In this document: in pieces, positions 52,368-60,548 of the stretch
Numbering within the stretch: the first letter of the stretch is position 1
Layout of the letters: each line of letters begins with the position of its first letter
NCBI GenBank assembly: GCA_002376235.1
Contig: DFNX01000008.1
Location: forward strand, 1-64,000
Direction: 5' to 3'
Source of the DNA: Neorhizobium sp. UBA3556
Lineage (GTDB): Bacteria > Pseudomonadota > Alphaproteobacteria > Rhizobiales > Rhizobiaceae
DNA: 64,000 bases
The notes under the pieces: model-generated
What the model was told of the DNA's origin: nothing
What the model saw: only the letters and a program-made list of their open reading frames with translations
Database searches by the model: none
Translations under genes and position numbers: made by a program

Positions 52368-52565
52368 ATGGCAGATCTGCGGAAGATTGAGACAGTTCGG
52401 GAAACGCTCTTGGAACTCCAAGAAATAGCGAGCGCTGAGAAGGCCGACATGTTGTCCTACCTGATCGCGATGGCGATCACGGAGACGGAAGATATCGCGT
52501 CCGGCAGACGGCCCACAGAATCCGGGGCAGTCTCTGATGCCATCCGCGTTGGGACAGTTCACTGA
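52368..52565 (+). CDS. Small hypothetical protein
   Basis: 65 residues (MADLRKIETVRETLLELQEI, then SAEKADMLSYLIAMAITETEDI), helical, with AGAAGTAGG before the ATG. It is similar in style to short unnamed rhizobial proteins of the stress regions. No known domain. Confidence 0.55.
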   Translation: MADLRKIETVRETLLELQEIASAEKADMLSYLIAMAITETEDIASGRRPTESGAVSDAIRVGTVH

Positions 52566-52762
52566 CCGGGAGCGCGCTGTAGCCGATGGCGAACAGAATT
52601 CTTCAACCAGCGGGTACGTTCACTGACACCTGTGGTGGAAAATGGCGAATTCGTACCTAGTCGTGCAGGCAGACGCGTTGCGAGGTCGGCTGCCATTGAC
52701 AGCCGACCTCGCACGATCTCAACATTGCTCAGATGAGGGCAGGCGCACAGCCAAATGTCGTC

Positions 52763-53587
52763 TCAGGCGATGACCCGGCGAGCATCCTCATCGTCATCTC
52801 GCTGCCGTCCGCCAAGGGCCGCGGCTGCGGATGCGATGAACGCTCCGACCAGCAGCGAGAGCGAACCGAGGAGAGCGGTCGTGGAGGCCATTTTGCGCGC
52901 TTCGTCAGCGGTTTTCTGGGCGGCGAGTTTGGCCTCGCCTACCTGCTGGAGAACCGCATCGACCCGGCTTTTCGCCTCGTCGGGAGTAAGCCCCGCCCTG
53001 GAAGCGACGATCGCGGAAATATAGGTCCGATCCTGATCAGAGAGTTCGCCGACGACTGCACCATTCATCAAGATGCGAGATATCTCGGCAGTGGCGGCAG
53101 CGTTGTCTTCTTCCGCATTGGCACGGATGACTTGTGGCCGAAGCAGGAGATCGGTGTAGTACCGGGTGCTCAGGTCGGGCTCGACATCGCGACTGGCCGC
53201 AGTCGTGGCAGCAGTCACAGCCGCCCCCGTAGCCTGCACACCCGCACCGACAAGAGATGTGAAAGCCGACCCGGCGAGGCCGGCTATGACGACCGTTGCA
53301 AGTGCCCAGCTGAGAAAGCCGTGCGCCGTGTCCCGGAAAAAGACCTCGTCAGTGTGGATACCAGCCCATTTCGTCCGCAGGCGCCCGGTGAGGTAACCTC
53401 CAAGAGCAGATGCAAGCCACTGGACGACAACGAACCAAATGGCTGCCGTGACACTTACTGCGGTGAATGAAGCGCCATCGCCGGACCATGGCGACACCAT
53501 TGTCAATCCAACACCGGAACCCAGCAGCAAGAGGATCAAGGTGGTTGCGGAGGCAGCAACCGCCCCGCCGATGATCGGTCCCCACGA
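52763..53587 (-). CDS. Rhizobial multi-pass membrane protein, 5' end abnormal
   Basis: The frame is open from 53587 (SWGPIIGGAVAASATTLILLLLGSGVGL) to 52763. The longest version with a usual start codon begins at TTG 53539 (258 residues). Proteins of this type start with a short cytoplasmic stretch ending in xSWG; here the frame meets a stop codon directly before SWG, so the native start is missing. Two N-terminal helices, one central helix and a C-terminal helix (MASTTALLGSLSLLVGAFIA) remain. Function unknown. Its 5' region lies on the strand opposite the katE start. Confidence 0.65.
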   Translation of the reverse strand, partial: SWGPIIGGAVAASATTLILLLLGSGVGLTMVSPWSGDGASFTAVSVTAAIWFVVVQWLASALGGYLTGRLRTKWAGIHTDEVFFRDTAHGFLSWALATVVIAGLAGSAFTSLVGAGVQATGAAVTAATTAASRDVEPDLSTRYYTDLLLRPQVIRANAEEDNAAATAEISRILMNGAVVGELSDQDRTYISAIVASRAGLTPDEAKSRVDAVLQQVGEAKLAAQKTADEARKMASTTALLGSLSLLVGAFIASAAAALGGRQRDDDEDARRVIA

Positions 53588-55673
53588 TCAGACACTTTCG
53601 AGAGGTGCAGGCGGCGAGCTTCATCCGACAGCAGAAGATGGCTTCGATGTGCTGACGACATCACAGGGCGGTCCGGTCGCCGACGATCAGAACACCTTGC
53701 GTGTGGGTCCTCGTGGCCCGGCATTGATGGAAGACTTCCACTTCAGAGAGAAGATTTTTCATTTCGACCACGAGCGCATTCCCGAGCGGGTCGTGCATGC
53801 GCGCGGTTACGGTGCCCATGGCTATTTCGAGACATATGAATCTCTCGCCAAATATACCCGTGCCGACGTGTTCCAGCGCGCCGGCGAGAAAACCCCTGTC
53901 TTCGTTCGCTTCTCGACTGTCGCCGGCAACAAGGGTTCGGCAGACCTTGCGCGCGACGTCCGCGGCTTTGCCGTGAAGATGTACACCAAGGAAGGCAACT
54001 GGGATCTTGTCGGCAACAACATTCCGGTCTTTTTCATCCAGGATGCGATCAAGTTTCCCGATCTCATCCACGCCGCCAAGCAGGAGCCCGATCGCGCGTT
54101 CCCGCAGGCTCAGACGGCGCACGACAATTTTTGGGATTTCATCAGTCTGACGCCCGAAAGCATGAACATGGTCATGTGGATCATGTCGGACCGGACCATT
54201 CCAAGATCGCTGCGCTTCATGGAAGGTTTTGGGGTCCATACTTTCCGGTTCATCAACGACAAAGACCAGTCCACCTTCGTCAAATTTCACTGGAAACCGA
54301 AGCTCGGCCTGCAGTCTGTTGCCTGGAACGAGGCGGTGAAAATCAATGGCGCGGATCCGGACTTCCACCGTCGTGATCTGTGGCAGGCGATTACAACGGG
54401 CGACTTCCCGGAATGGGAGCTCGGGGTTCAGCTCTTCGATCAGGATTTTGCTGATAGCTTCGATTTCGACGTGCTCGACCCGACAAAGATCATTCCTGAA
54501 GAGGTAGTGCCCGTAAAGCCTATTGGCCGATTGGTGCTGGACCGGATGCCGGACAACTTCTTCGCCGAAACCGAGCAGGTTGCTTTCATGACCCAGAACG
54601 TCCCACCAGGGATCGGCTTCAGCAACGACCCTCTGCTGCAGGGTCGCAATTTCTCCTACCTCGATACCCAGCTCAAGCGGTTAGGCGGTCCAAATTTCAC
54701 CCATCTGCCAATCAACGCACCCAAGTGTCCCTTCGCGCATTTCCAGCAGGACGGCCATATGGCGATGCGCAATCCGGTTGGTCGGGTGAACTATGAACCG
54801 AACTCTTTCGGTGAAGGTCCGCGGGAGAGCAAGTCCCGTGGTTATCGCCACTTTGCAGCGGAAGAGTCCGGCACAAACGTCCAGCTTCGTCCCGAAAGCT
54901 TCGCGGATCACTATAGCCAGGCGCGACAGTTCTTCATCAGCCAGACACCTCCGGAGCAGTGTCATATCATCATGGCGCTGACCTTCGAGCTCAGCAAGGT
55001 CGAGACCGTTGCGATCCGCGAGCGCATGGTTTCCCATCTGCTCAATATCGATGAGACACTCGCGTCCGAGGTCGGTCATCGGTTGGGAATGGCTGCCATG
55101 CCGAAGGCAGCAACGGCGGCCGTACCAACACGACAGGATCTTGAGCCGTCCCCGGCGCTCAGTATCGTCGAACGTGGGCCGAAGCGCTTCGAAGGACGCA
55201 AACTGGGCATCCTCGTGACCGACGGTGTCGATGCGAAACTCTTGAAGGCTCTGACAACCGCCGTCTTGAAGGAAAAGGGCCTTGTCGAGCTTATCGCACC
55301 GAAAGTTGGCGGCGTGACGACCTCCGATGGAAGCTTCGTCCAGGCACATCACATGATCGACGGTGGCCCCTCGGTGCTTTTCGATGCTGTTGCACTTCTT
55401 GCGTCTGAGGCAGGTGTCGAAGATCTGCTCAAGGAGGCGACCGCACGGGATTTCGTCGCGGACGCATTCCAGCATTGCAAATCCATCGGCTACAGCGACG
55501 TCGCCCTGCCATTGCTCGAGAAGGCTGGGATCACGCAGGACATCGACGAAGGTGTTCTGGAGCTCTCCGGCGGCGTGACTTTGACAAGTTTCGTCGAAGA
55601 GCTTGGCAAGCTTCGTGTCTGGGGACGTGAGCCGTCAGTAAAGCTTGGCTCGGCGTCGGCAACTGCAGCTTAA
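53571..55673 (+). CDS. katE: Large-subunit catalase KatE (HPII type)
   Basis: From ATG 53571 it has 700 residues (MIGPHDQTLSRGAGGELHPT); the frame stays open to ATG 53439, but the extra 44 codons are antisense to the membrane protein. Catalase marks: RIPERVVHARGYGAHG with the catalytic histidine, RFSTVAGNKGSADLARDVRG, the catalytic asparagine region NNIPVFFIQD, and the heme-ligand segment RNFSYLDTQLKRLGGPN. A C-terminal class I glutaminase-like domain (RKLGILVTDGVDAKLLKALT) marks the large subfamily. It detoxifies hydrogen peroxide in stationary phase. The start has no ribosome site, so the native 5' end may be lost. Confidence 0.9.
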   Translation: MIGPHDQTLSRGAGGELHPTAEDGFDVLTTSQGGPVADDQNTLRVGPRGPALMEDFHFREKIFHFDHERIPERVVHARGYGAHGYFETYESLAKYTRADVFQRAGEKTPVFVRFSTVAGNKGSADLARDVRGFAVKMYTKEGNWDLVGNNIPVFFIQDAIKFPDLIHAAKQEPDRAFPQAQTAHDNFWDFISLTPESMNMVMWIMSDRTIPRSLRFMEGFGVHTFRFINDKDQSTFVKFHWKPKLGLQSVAWNEAVKINGADPDFHRRDLWQAITTGDFPEWELGVQLFDQDFADSFDFDVLDPTKIIPEEVVPVKPIGRLVLDRMPDNFFAETEQVAFMTQNVPPGIGFSNDPLLQGRNFSYLDTQLKRLGGPNFTHLPINAPKCPFAHFQQDGHMAMRNPVGRVNYEPNSFGEGPRESKSRGYRHFAAEESGTNVQLRPESFADHYSQARQFFISQTPPEQCHIIMALTFELSKVETVAIRERMVSHLLNIDETLASEVGHRLGMAAMPKAATAAVPTRQDLEPSPALSIVERGPKRFEGRKLGILVTDGVDAKLLKALTTAVLKEKGLVELIAPKVGGVTTSDGSFVQAHHMIDGGPSVLFDAVALLASEAGVEDLLKEATARDFVADAFQHCKSIGYSDVALPLLEKAGITQDIDEGVLELSGGVTLTSFVEELGKLRVWGREPSVKLGSASATAA

Positions 55674-55681
55674 ACACGATC

Positions 55682-55710
55682 ATCGGCGCGGGTGATAGGC
55701 TCGCGCCGAT
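55682..55710 (+). terminator. Hairpin after katE
   Basis: ATCGGCGCG-(11 nt)-CGCGCCGAT, a perfect 9-bp GC stem 8 nt past the katE stop, followed by GTCTTTG. Probable terminator with a weak T tract. Confidence 0.6.
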
Positions 55711-55837
55711 GTCTTTGACGTCGACATCGCTTCAGGGATGGCCGACAGTTTCACCGTAAGACTCCCGGCGTCACACTTCTCTAGCGATCACCTCTTATGC
55801 GAGCCACGCGTTACGGGAGAAATCCGCGGCCGCGTTG

Positions 55838-55851
55838 GTACGGCATCGTAC
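55838..55851 (+). promoter_or_regulatory. Stress-island palindrome GTACG-gcat-CGTAC
   Basis: GTACGGCATCGTAC has perfect 5-bp arms around 4 nt. It ends 26 nt before the GGAAC -35 element at 55878, the same spacing as in front of the DUF4142 gene. Confidence 0.55.
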
Positions 55852-55877
55852 CCTCGACCCACTTTTCTCTTTCGTCA

Positions 55878-55903
55878 GGAACCCACCTAGAGAAGCTGAC
55901 GTT
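55878..55903 (+). promoter_or_regulatory. EcfG/RpoE2-type promoter of DUF2934 copy 2
   Basis: GGAAC (55878-55882), 17 nt, CGTT (55900-55903). Exact elements with the longer permitted spacing; 135 nt upstream of the ATG. Confidence 0.65.
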
Positions 55904-56038
55904 CTCCGCCCGCTGTTCCTTTGGGAGGTGTCGCGCCGAGGTATTAATCACCCTTCGCGGCTCTAACGGGATCAGCAGTTCGAGAATGACAGCAACTGGG
56001 TGGCGAGGATCTCTTCGCTTTCCCGCAGGGAGGTTAGA

Positions 56039-56209
56039 ATGGACGAAAATCGTGAGGAATGGATTGCCCGTCGGGCTTACGAACTGTGGGAGCAGGCTGG
56101 ACAGCCTGAGGGTCAAGAGCATGAGCATTGGTCCCAGGCCAGCGCCGAATGGGATGCTCGACCGAACGCAGTCGAGCCTGAGCGCCCATCTTGGGACGAC
56201 GAAGAGTAA
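56039..56209 (+). CDS. DUF2934 small protein (copy 2)
   Basis: 56 residues from ATG 56039 after GGGAGG: REEWIARRAYELWEQAGQPEG, HEHWSQASAEWD and an acidic tail ending DDEE. It shares the (E/D)EWIxxRAYxxWE pattern and length with copy 1 at 48700 but is diverged. Function unknown; the stress promoter upstream supports a role in the general stress response. Confidence 0.88.
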   Translation: MDENREEWIARRAYELWEQAGQPEGQEHEHWSQASAEWDARPNAVEPERPSWDDEE

Positions 56210-56283
56210 TTCAAAACTAGGCGTGTAGGCGGGTGATCGACCTCACCCGCCTTGCATGTGCATTTCTACTTAAGCTGAATATT

Positions 56284-56526
56284 TCAACCTTGGCGCAACC
56301 GAAGCACGTCGCGAAACCTGACGGTATCCACGACAGCGCCGCTCTCGTCGGTCAGCTCAAAGGATTGCCCATCGATCTCTTCTCCATTCAGCACGCGCTG
56401 GGACAAAAGCTCGCGAGCCGAGCGCACGGCTTCCGTATGTGCGGTTTGGACGTCCTGAAACTCGGCACCCTCCGGATCCCTGGACAATCGATCTCCTTCG
56501 CGAATATGGAAATAAAGTCGGATCAT
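56284..56526 (-). CDS. DUF6894 small protein
   Basis: 80 residues: MIRLYFHIREGDRLSRDPEG, then AEFQDVQTAHTEAVRSARELLSQ and FELTDESGAVVDTVRFRDVL. This is the DUF6894 pattern (short (Y/F)FHxRxGD start), a family widespread in Rhizobiales with no known function. Convergent with DUF2934 copy 2. Confidence 0.85.
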   Translation of the reverse strand: MIRLYFHIREGDRLSRDPEGAEFQDVQTAHTEAVRSARELLSQRVLNGEEIDGQSFELTDESGAVVDTVRFRDVLRLRQG

Positions 56527-56660
56527 TTATAACTCCCTTGTAGCACCTGCATAACTTGATAGAGGCTCATAGGTTTCCCGCGAACCTGTTGTTTTTATGG
56601 ATATCCCTGTTTATCGCACTAGGTAGCTGGATAGATGCAAGTAAGGCACTGGAGCTGATC

Positions 56661-57365
56661 ATGAGCTGGACGACGAATAGGATCCTATCGATGCTCCCGG
56701 ACAGTGTCGTCACACGGCTGATGCCTCATCTTAAGCGAGTCGAGTTGCAGCAGGGCGAGCACTTGTTTGAAGCCGATCAACAGCTACGCCACGTGTTCTT
56801 TTTCGAAGGGGGACTGTCGTCGGAAATCGCTGGCGGTAAGGGTAGTAAGACGATCGAAGTCGGCTGCGTGGGTCTGGAGGGTTTTTCGAGTGTTCCGGCC
56901 GTACTCGGTGTCGACAGCACGCCGCACTTCGCCTTCATGCAATGTGGAGGTCCCGCATTGAGGATCGAAGTCGAGGCTCTTCGCTCCGCGATGGAAGCGT
57001 GTGCTTCGCTGCGCCAGCTTCTTACACGCTATGCCCACGTGTTCCTGATACAAGTCGCCACAACCGCTCTCGCCGATGGTCGTTACGGTGTCGAGAAGAG
57101 GCTTGCCCGCTGGATCCTGATGGGCCGTGACCGTATCGGATACGAGTTGCCGCTCACACATGACTTTCTGGCACTTATGCTTGGTGTCCGCCGCCCAAGT
57201 GTCACGGACGCACTACATCGCCTGGAAGGCAAGCATGCGATAAAGGCAGAGCGCGGTCTCATCCTCATCAAGGACGTCGAAAAACTGAAAGAGCTTGCCA
57301 GCCCAATCTATGGCATCGCAGAGACGGAATACGAGCAGCATATCCGGCGCGACTGGCGCTATTAG
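56661..57365 (+). CDS. Crp/Fnr-family regulator (copy B)
   Basis: 234 residues from ATG 56661 after GGAG; the longer frame from 56556 is not supported. Sensor barrel: RVELQQGEHLFEADQQLRHVFFFEGG; winged helix: ELPLTHDFLALMLGVRRPSVTDALHRLEGKHAI. It shares the VRRPSVT recognition helix and layout with copy A at 46698, so the two probably bind similar sites. No effector-binding motif can be named. Confidence 0.9.
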   Translation: MSWTTNRILSMLPDSVVTRLMPHLKRVELQQGEHLFEADQQLRHVFFFEGGLSSEIAGGKGSKTIEVGCVGLEGFSSVPAVLGVDSTPHFAFMQCGGPALRIEVEALRSAMEACASLRQLLTRYAHVFLIQVATTALADGRYGVEKRLARWILMGRDRIGYELPLTHDFLALMLGVRRPSVTDALHRLEGKHAIKAERGLILIKDVEKLKELASPIYGIAETEYEQHIRRDWRY

Positions 57366-57406
57366 CCCGGCCCCAGAACAGGAGCCGAGCTCGACGTCGC
57401 GATGGA

Positions 57407-58570
57407 TCACCCGTGGGGGCGGATCACGACTTTTACGCATCCATCGGCTTTGTCCCGAAACGTCTTGTAGGCTTCTGGCCCTTCTTCGAGACCGATGCGA
57501 TGCGTGATGAGGAACGATGGGTCGATCTTGCCCTCGACGATCAGATTCATCAGAGGCTCGAGGTATTTCTGCACGTGCGTTTGGCCGGTCTTGAGCGTCA
57601 ATCCCTTTCCGACAACTGCACCAAGCGGCGCAGGAACGGCCGGACCGATGAAGACACCTGGAAGTGAGACCGTACCACCCGGACGACACGCCAGGATAGC
57701 TTGGCTTAAGGCGTAGGGCCGCTCGGTTGCCGACAGCTTCGTTTGCATCGTCTCCATCAAACCGCCCGCACCATGGCTCTCCAGTCCGACGGCCTCGATC
57801 ACAGCGTCCGGTCCCTTCCCACCGGTCATGTCGACAATACGCTGCTGCAGGTCTTCATCAGTATAGTCCAGCGTCTCTGCGCCCGCCCCTCGCGCAAGCG
57901 CCAAGCGTTCTGGGACCGTGTCGATCGCAATAACCCGCTCGGCGCCGAGCAGGAACGCTGACTTGATCGCGAACAAACCAACTGGCCCACACCCGAACAC
58001 GGCGACCGTTTGTCCCGGCTGGATTTTGCAGTTTTCGGCGGCCATGTATCCTGTTGGGAAAATGTCGGACAAAAACAGGACCTGCTCGTCGCTTAAGCCC
58101 TCAGGCACCTTGATCGGACCGACGTCGGCATAGGGCACACGTAGATATTCGGCTTGGCCACCCGGAAAACGGCCGTACATCTCGGAGTAACCAAACAAGC
58201 CGGCCGTCGGATAGCCGATCTGTTTCGCTTGCATGGCGCCGTTCGGATTGGATCGTTCACAAAGCGAAAACTGGCCCCATTGGCATTGTCGGCATTCACC
58301 GCATGAGATGGTGAAGGGAACGACGACACGGTCTCCAATTTTCAGCTTGGAGTTTCCGCGGCCAACTTCAACGACCTCGCCCATGGTTTCATGTCCCATA
58401 ACATCACCATGGTGCATGCCTGGCACGAAGCCGCCGTAGAGATGCAGATCCGAGCCGCAAATGGCGCAGCTCGTCACTCTGATGATCGCATCACGATCAT
58501 CCTGAATGATCGGGTCGTCCACCTGTTCGCAGCGAATGTCTCCGCTTCCATGCCAGGTCAGCGCTTTCAT
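57407..58570 (-). CDS. Zinc-dependent alcohol dehydrogenase (glutathione-independent formaldehyde dehydrogenase-like)
   Basis: 387 residues from ATG 58570 after GGAAGGA. Catalytic zinc ligands in CAICGSDLH and GHE, structural zinc cysteines in CGECRQCQWGQFSLC, NAD site FGCGPVGLFA. The sequence MKALTWHGSGDIRCEQVDDP and FVPGMHHGDVMGHETMGEVVEVG matches threonine/formaldehyde dehydrogenase-like members common in stress clusters. It oxidises an alcohol or aldehyde adduct with NAD; the substrate is not certain. Confidence 0.9.
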   Translation of the reverse strand: MKALTWHGSGDIRCEQVDDPIIQDDRDAIIRVTSCAICGSDLHLYGGFVPGMHHGDVMGHETMGEVVEVGRGNSKLKIGDRVVVPFTISCGECRQCQWGQFSLCERSNPNGAMQAKQIGYPTAGLFGYSEMYGRFPGGQAEYLRVPYADVGPIKVPEGLSDEQVLFLSDIFPTGYMAAENCKIQPGQTVAVFGCGPVGLFAIKSAFLLGAERVIAIDTVPERLALARGAGAETLDYTDEDLQQRIVDMTGGKGPDAVIEAVGLESHGAGGLMETMQTKLSATERPYALSQAILACRPGGTVSLPGVFIGPAVPAPLGAVVGKGLTLKTGQTHVQKYLEPLMNLIVEGKIDPSFLITHRIGLEEGPEAYKTFRDKADGCVKVVIRPHG

Positions 58571-58622
58571 GTCTGTTCCTTCCGAAGGATCGAGGGCGGC
58601 CGCAGGAGATATGAGCGGCACG

Positions 58623-58650
58623 AAAAGAGACGGCCGCTTGGAGGCGGCCG
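58623..58650 (-). terminator. Intrinsic terminator of the DUF4142 gene
   Basis: On the minus strand CGGCCGC-ctccaa-GCGGCCG followed by TCTCTTTT: a perfect 7-bp stem with a T-rich tail, 12 nt past the DUF4142 stop. Confidence 0.8.
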
Positions 58651-58661
58651 CTGCCGGGAGA

Positions 58662-59189
58662 TTATTTATCGAGGTCCTTTGCCATCTGGTAATGGTGCTC
58701 CAAGGCCGGCAGTGTCTTGGCAGCCCACGCCTTGAGGTCCGCATTCTCACCCTCTTCGGCGTAGCGCTTGAACAGGTCGACCGCATCCTCGTGCGCGTCA
58801 ACCTGGTCATCGATATACTCCTCGCTGAATTCGTCACCGTCGAGCTTGGCGAGCTCGTCGATCTCTTCCTTGAAATCTTCAGTCAGCGTTGCAACAGGAT
58901 TGCCCTGCACCTTGCCGGATGCGAGCAGAGCCTTCAGCTCTGCGGTAGTCTTCTCGTGATCGGTGACCATCTGCTGAGCAAATGCCTTCGTCGCGTCATT
59001 TCCCTTTTGCAGGGCGAGTTTGCCGGACTCGATCTCGAAGACGTCGCTGGCGGAGGCCTCCATGATAAAGTCCTCGGTCTTAGGCGCGACACCGAGAGCG
59101 GAGTTAACCCCGGTCGACTCCGTCGCCGACTGCGCGAAAGCGCCGCCAGCGCAAAGGACGAGGCTTGCCGTGAGAAGGACATGTTTCAT
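58662..59189 (-). CDS. DUF4142 periplasmic ferritin-like protein
   Basis: 175 residues with a signal peptide (MKHVLLTASLVLCAGGAFAQ, cleavage after AFA-Q) and a DUF4142 four-helix bundle: FIMEASASDVFEIESGKLAL, AFAQQMVTDHEKTTAEL, IDDQVDAHEDAVDLFKRYAEEG, LPALEHHYQMAKDL. Members are stress-induced periplasmic proteins of unclear role. A GGAAC-N16-CGTT promoter and the 14-bp palindrome lie upstream, and a good terminator follows. Confidence 0.9.
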   Translation of the reverse strand: MKHVLLTASLVLCAGGAFAQSATESTGVNSALGVAPKTEDFIMEASASDVFEIESGKLALQKGNDATKAFAQQMVTDHEKTTAELKALLASGKVQGNPVATLTEDFKEEIDELAKLDGDEFSEEYIDDQVDAHEDAVDLFKRYAEEGENADLKAWAAKTLPALEHHYQMAKDLDK

Positions 59190-59238
59190 TTGCGTAATCC
59201 CTGGAACTTGGTCTTCCTGATTGAAGATCCTGGATTGA

Positions 59239-59263
59239 AACGGCGCCTTTCGATCGCAGTTCC
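59239..59263 (-). promoter_or_regulatory. EcfG/RpoE2-type promoter of the DUF4142 gene
   Basis: On the minus strand GGAAC (59259-59263), 16 nt, CGTT (59239-59242), an exact general-stress promoter with its -10 element 49 nt before the ATG. Confidence 0.8.
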
Positions 59264-59284
59264 GGGGGAAAGGAGTGATAATCA

Positions 59285-59308
59285 GTTTCGTACGGCAGCG
59301 TACGAAAC
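59285..59308. promoter_or_regulatory. Extended stress-island palindrome GTTTCGTACG-gcag-CGTACGAAAC
   Basis: A perfect 10-bp inverted repeat around 4 nt; its core GTACGGCAGCGTAC (59290-59303) matches the motif seen at 48633, 55838 and 62289. The core begins 26 nt upstream of the GGAAC element of the DUF4142 promoter. It may also serve the Nudix gene, which ends 24 nt away, as a hairpin. Confidence 0.6.
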
Positions 59309-59331
59309 GTAAGGTCCAAGCTGTTTCGATC

Positions 59332-59736
59332 TCATTGATTGGTTTTCAGCGAGGGCAGGACCACGTCGCGATAGGCATTGAACGCGAGCTCTGCCTCAAG
59401 AAAGTCGTCAACCGCAAACCAGCCAAGGTCCGAATGTTCTTGTCCCAGCAATTGCGCATTACCGCCGTCCCAGACAGGCACCCTGAAAATGCGGAAGGGC
59501 GACTTCCTCTTCCGATCGCCGTCTTCATAGAGCGTGGCCACGTGATCAAAGGCGCGGGGCGTCAATCCCACCTCCTCTTGGCATTCGCGCACCAGAGCGA
59601 CATCGAGCCCCTCGCCCTTTTCGACATGACCGCCGACCAGATCCCACTTGTTCGCAGACCATTTTCGATGGGCTGCGCGCCTCACAAGCAGCACCCGTCC
59701 ATGGTCGATAAACGCCGCACATACAATCTCCGCCAT
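59332..59736 (-). CDS. Nudix hydrolase
   Basis: 134 residues from ATG 59736 (MAEIVCAAFIDHGRVLLVRR). The Nudix box is complete as GGHVEKGEGLDVALVRECQEEVGL, with the REC-QEE catalytic glutamates. Such enzymes hydrolyse nucleoside diphosphate derivatives, often damaged or signalling nucleotides. The open frame continues upstream to 59805 without a better start. Divergent from the MOSC gene by 89 nt. Confidence 0.92.
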   Translation of the reverse strand: MAEIVCAAFIDHGRVLLVRRAAHRKWSANKWDLVGGHVEKGEGLDVALVRECQEEVGLTPRAFDHVATLYEDGDRKRKSPFRIFRVPVWDGGNAQLLGQEHSDLGWFAVDDFLEAELAFNAYRDVVLPSLKTNQ

Positions 59737-59825
59737 CCGCGAACCTTTTTTCGCACCGTATCGACAGGGAACCCGAAGGCAGCAGGCGGTGTTCCACGCT
59801 GGCAATGACAGAAGTAGGGATTTAG

Positions 59826-60548
59826 ATGAGTGAGACTGTGGGCACGGTCAAAGAGATCTGGCGCTATCCCGTATCCTCGATCGGTGGTGAGGGTCTGGAT
59901 GCGGCTTCGGTCGGCGATGATGGGATCGACGGAGATCGCACGCACCTCCTAGTCGATCTCGATACCGGAGAGGTCGCATCACCGGAAACGACACCACGTT
60001 GGCGCCCCGCCCTGATGCTGTCGGCATGTCGATCTGGCAATGACGTGCTGGTCTCATCAACTACATGGAATATGAAACCGATCGGCCCCAGCCTCGACGC
60101 CGCGTTGAGCGAGCTCATGGGATTTCGCTGCGGCGTCCGACCCAAAGGCGCGCCTCTTGAACGTGAAGGGGTTGAGGCGAGTAAACTCAAACCTCGGTAT
60201 GATCTCGCCCCACTACATTTCCTGACGACCAAGAGCCTTACCGAACTGGCGTCACTCATACCAAATGGCGCGATAGACCGCCGACGTTTCAGGCCTAACA
60301 TCGTGTTGGAGACCGGAAGTCATGAAGAAGATTGGTTGGGTCGAGGCTGGGCTTGCGGCTCGGTCGGAGGAACCGTCACCGAAAGGACCAAGCGGTGCGG
60401 CATGACCATGATTGCACAGCCGGGGCTGCCTGAAGAACCGGAGATCCTGCGGACAATCATCAGGCAGCGCGCCCGATGCCTTGGAGTTTATGCTTCCGTT
60501 GCACGGGCTGGAAGATTATCGGTCGGCGACAGGTTTGTGCTTTCCTGA
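59826..60548 (+). CDS. MOSC-domain protein with N-terminal beta-barrel
   Basis: 240 residues: MOSC_N-type start (GTVKEIWRYPVSSIGGEGL), then DRTHLLVDLDTGEVASPE, and the MOSC domain with RFRPNIVLE and the conserved cysteine in TERTKRCGMTM. These proteins use the molybdenum cofactor or its sulfur in reductions of N-hydroxylated compounds. Its 3' end overlaps the converging FAD pseudogene by 61 nt. Confidence 0.88.
   Translation: MSETVGTVKEIWRYPVSSIGGEGLDAASVGDDGIDGDRTHLLVDLDTGEVASPETTPRWRPALMLSACRSGNDVLVSSTTWNMKPIGPSLDAALSELMGFRCGVRPKGAPLEREGVEASKLKPRYDLAPLHFLTTKSLTELASLIPNGAIDRRRFRPNIVLETGSHEEDWLGRGWACGSVGGTVTERTKRCGMTMIAQPGLPEEPEILRTIIRQRARCLGVYASVARAGRLSVGDRFVLS

Larger units (their letters stand above)
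55711..56038. other. Upstream region of DUF2934 copy 2
   Basis: No supported gene; frames at 55797-56228 and 55811-56128 overlap the DUF2934 gene and lack protein-like character. It holds the GTACGGCATCGTAC palindrome (55838) and a GGAAC-N17-CGTT promoter (55878), leaving a leader of about 130 nt before the gene. Confidence 0.5.

Noticed and set aside
53516..53541. GGAAC before katE as a stress promoter
   Set aside because: No CGTT or similar -10 element at 16-17 nt; the sequence is coding DNA of the membrane protein.
55797..56228. A 143-codon plus-strand frame
   Set aside because: It overlaps the well-supported DUF2934 gene in another frame and covers the stress promoter and palindrome.
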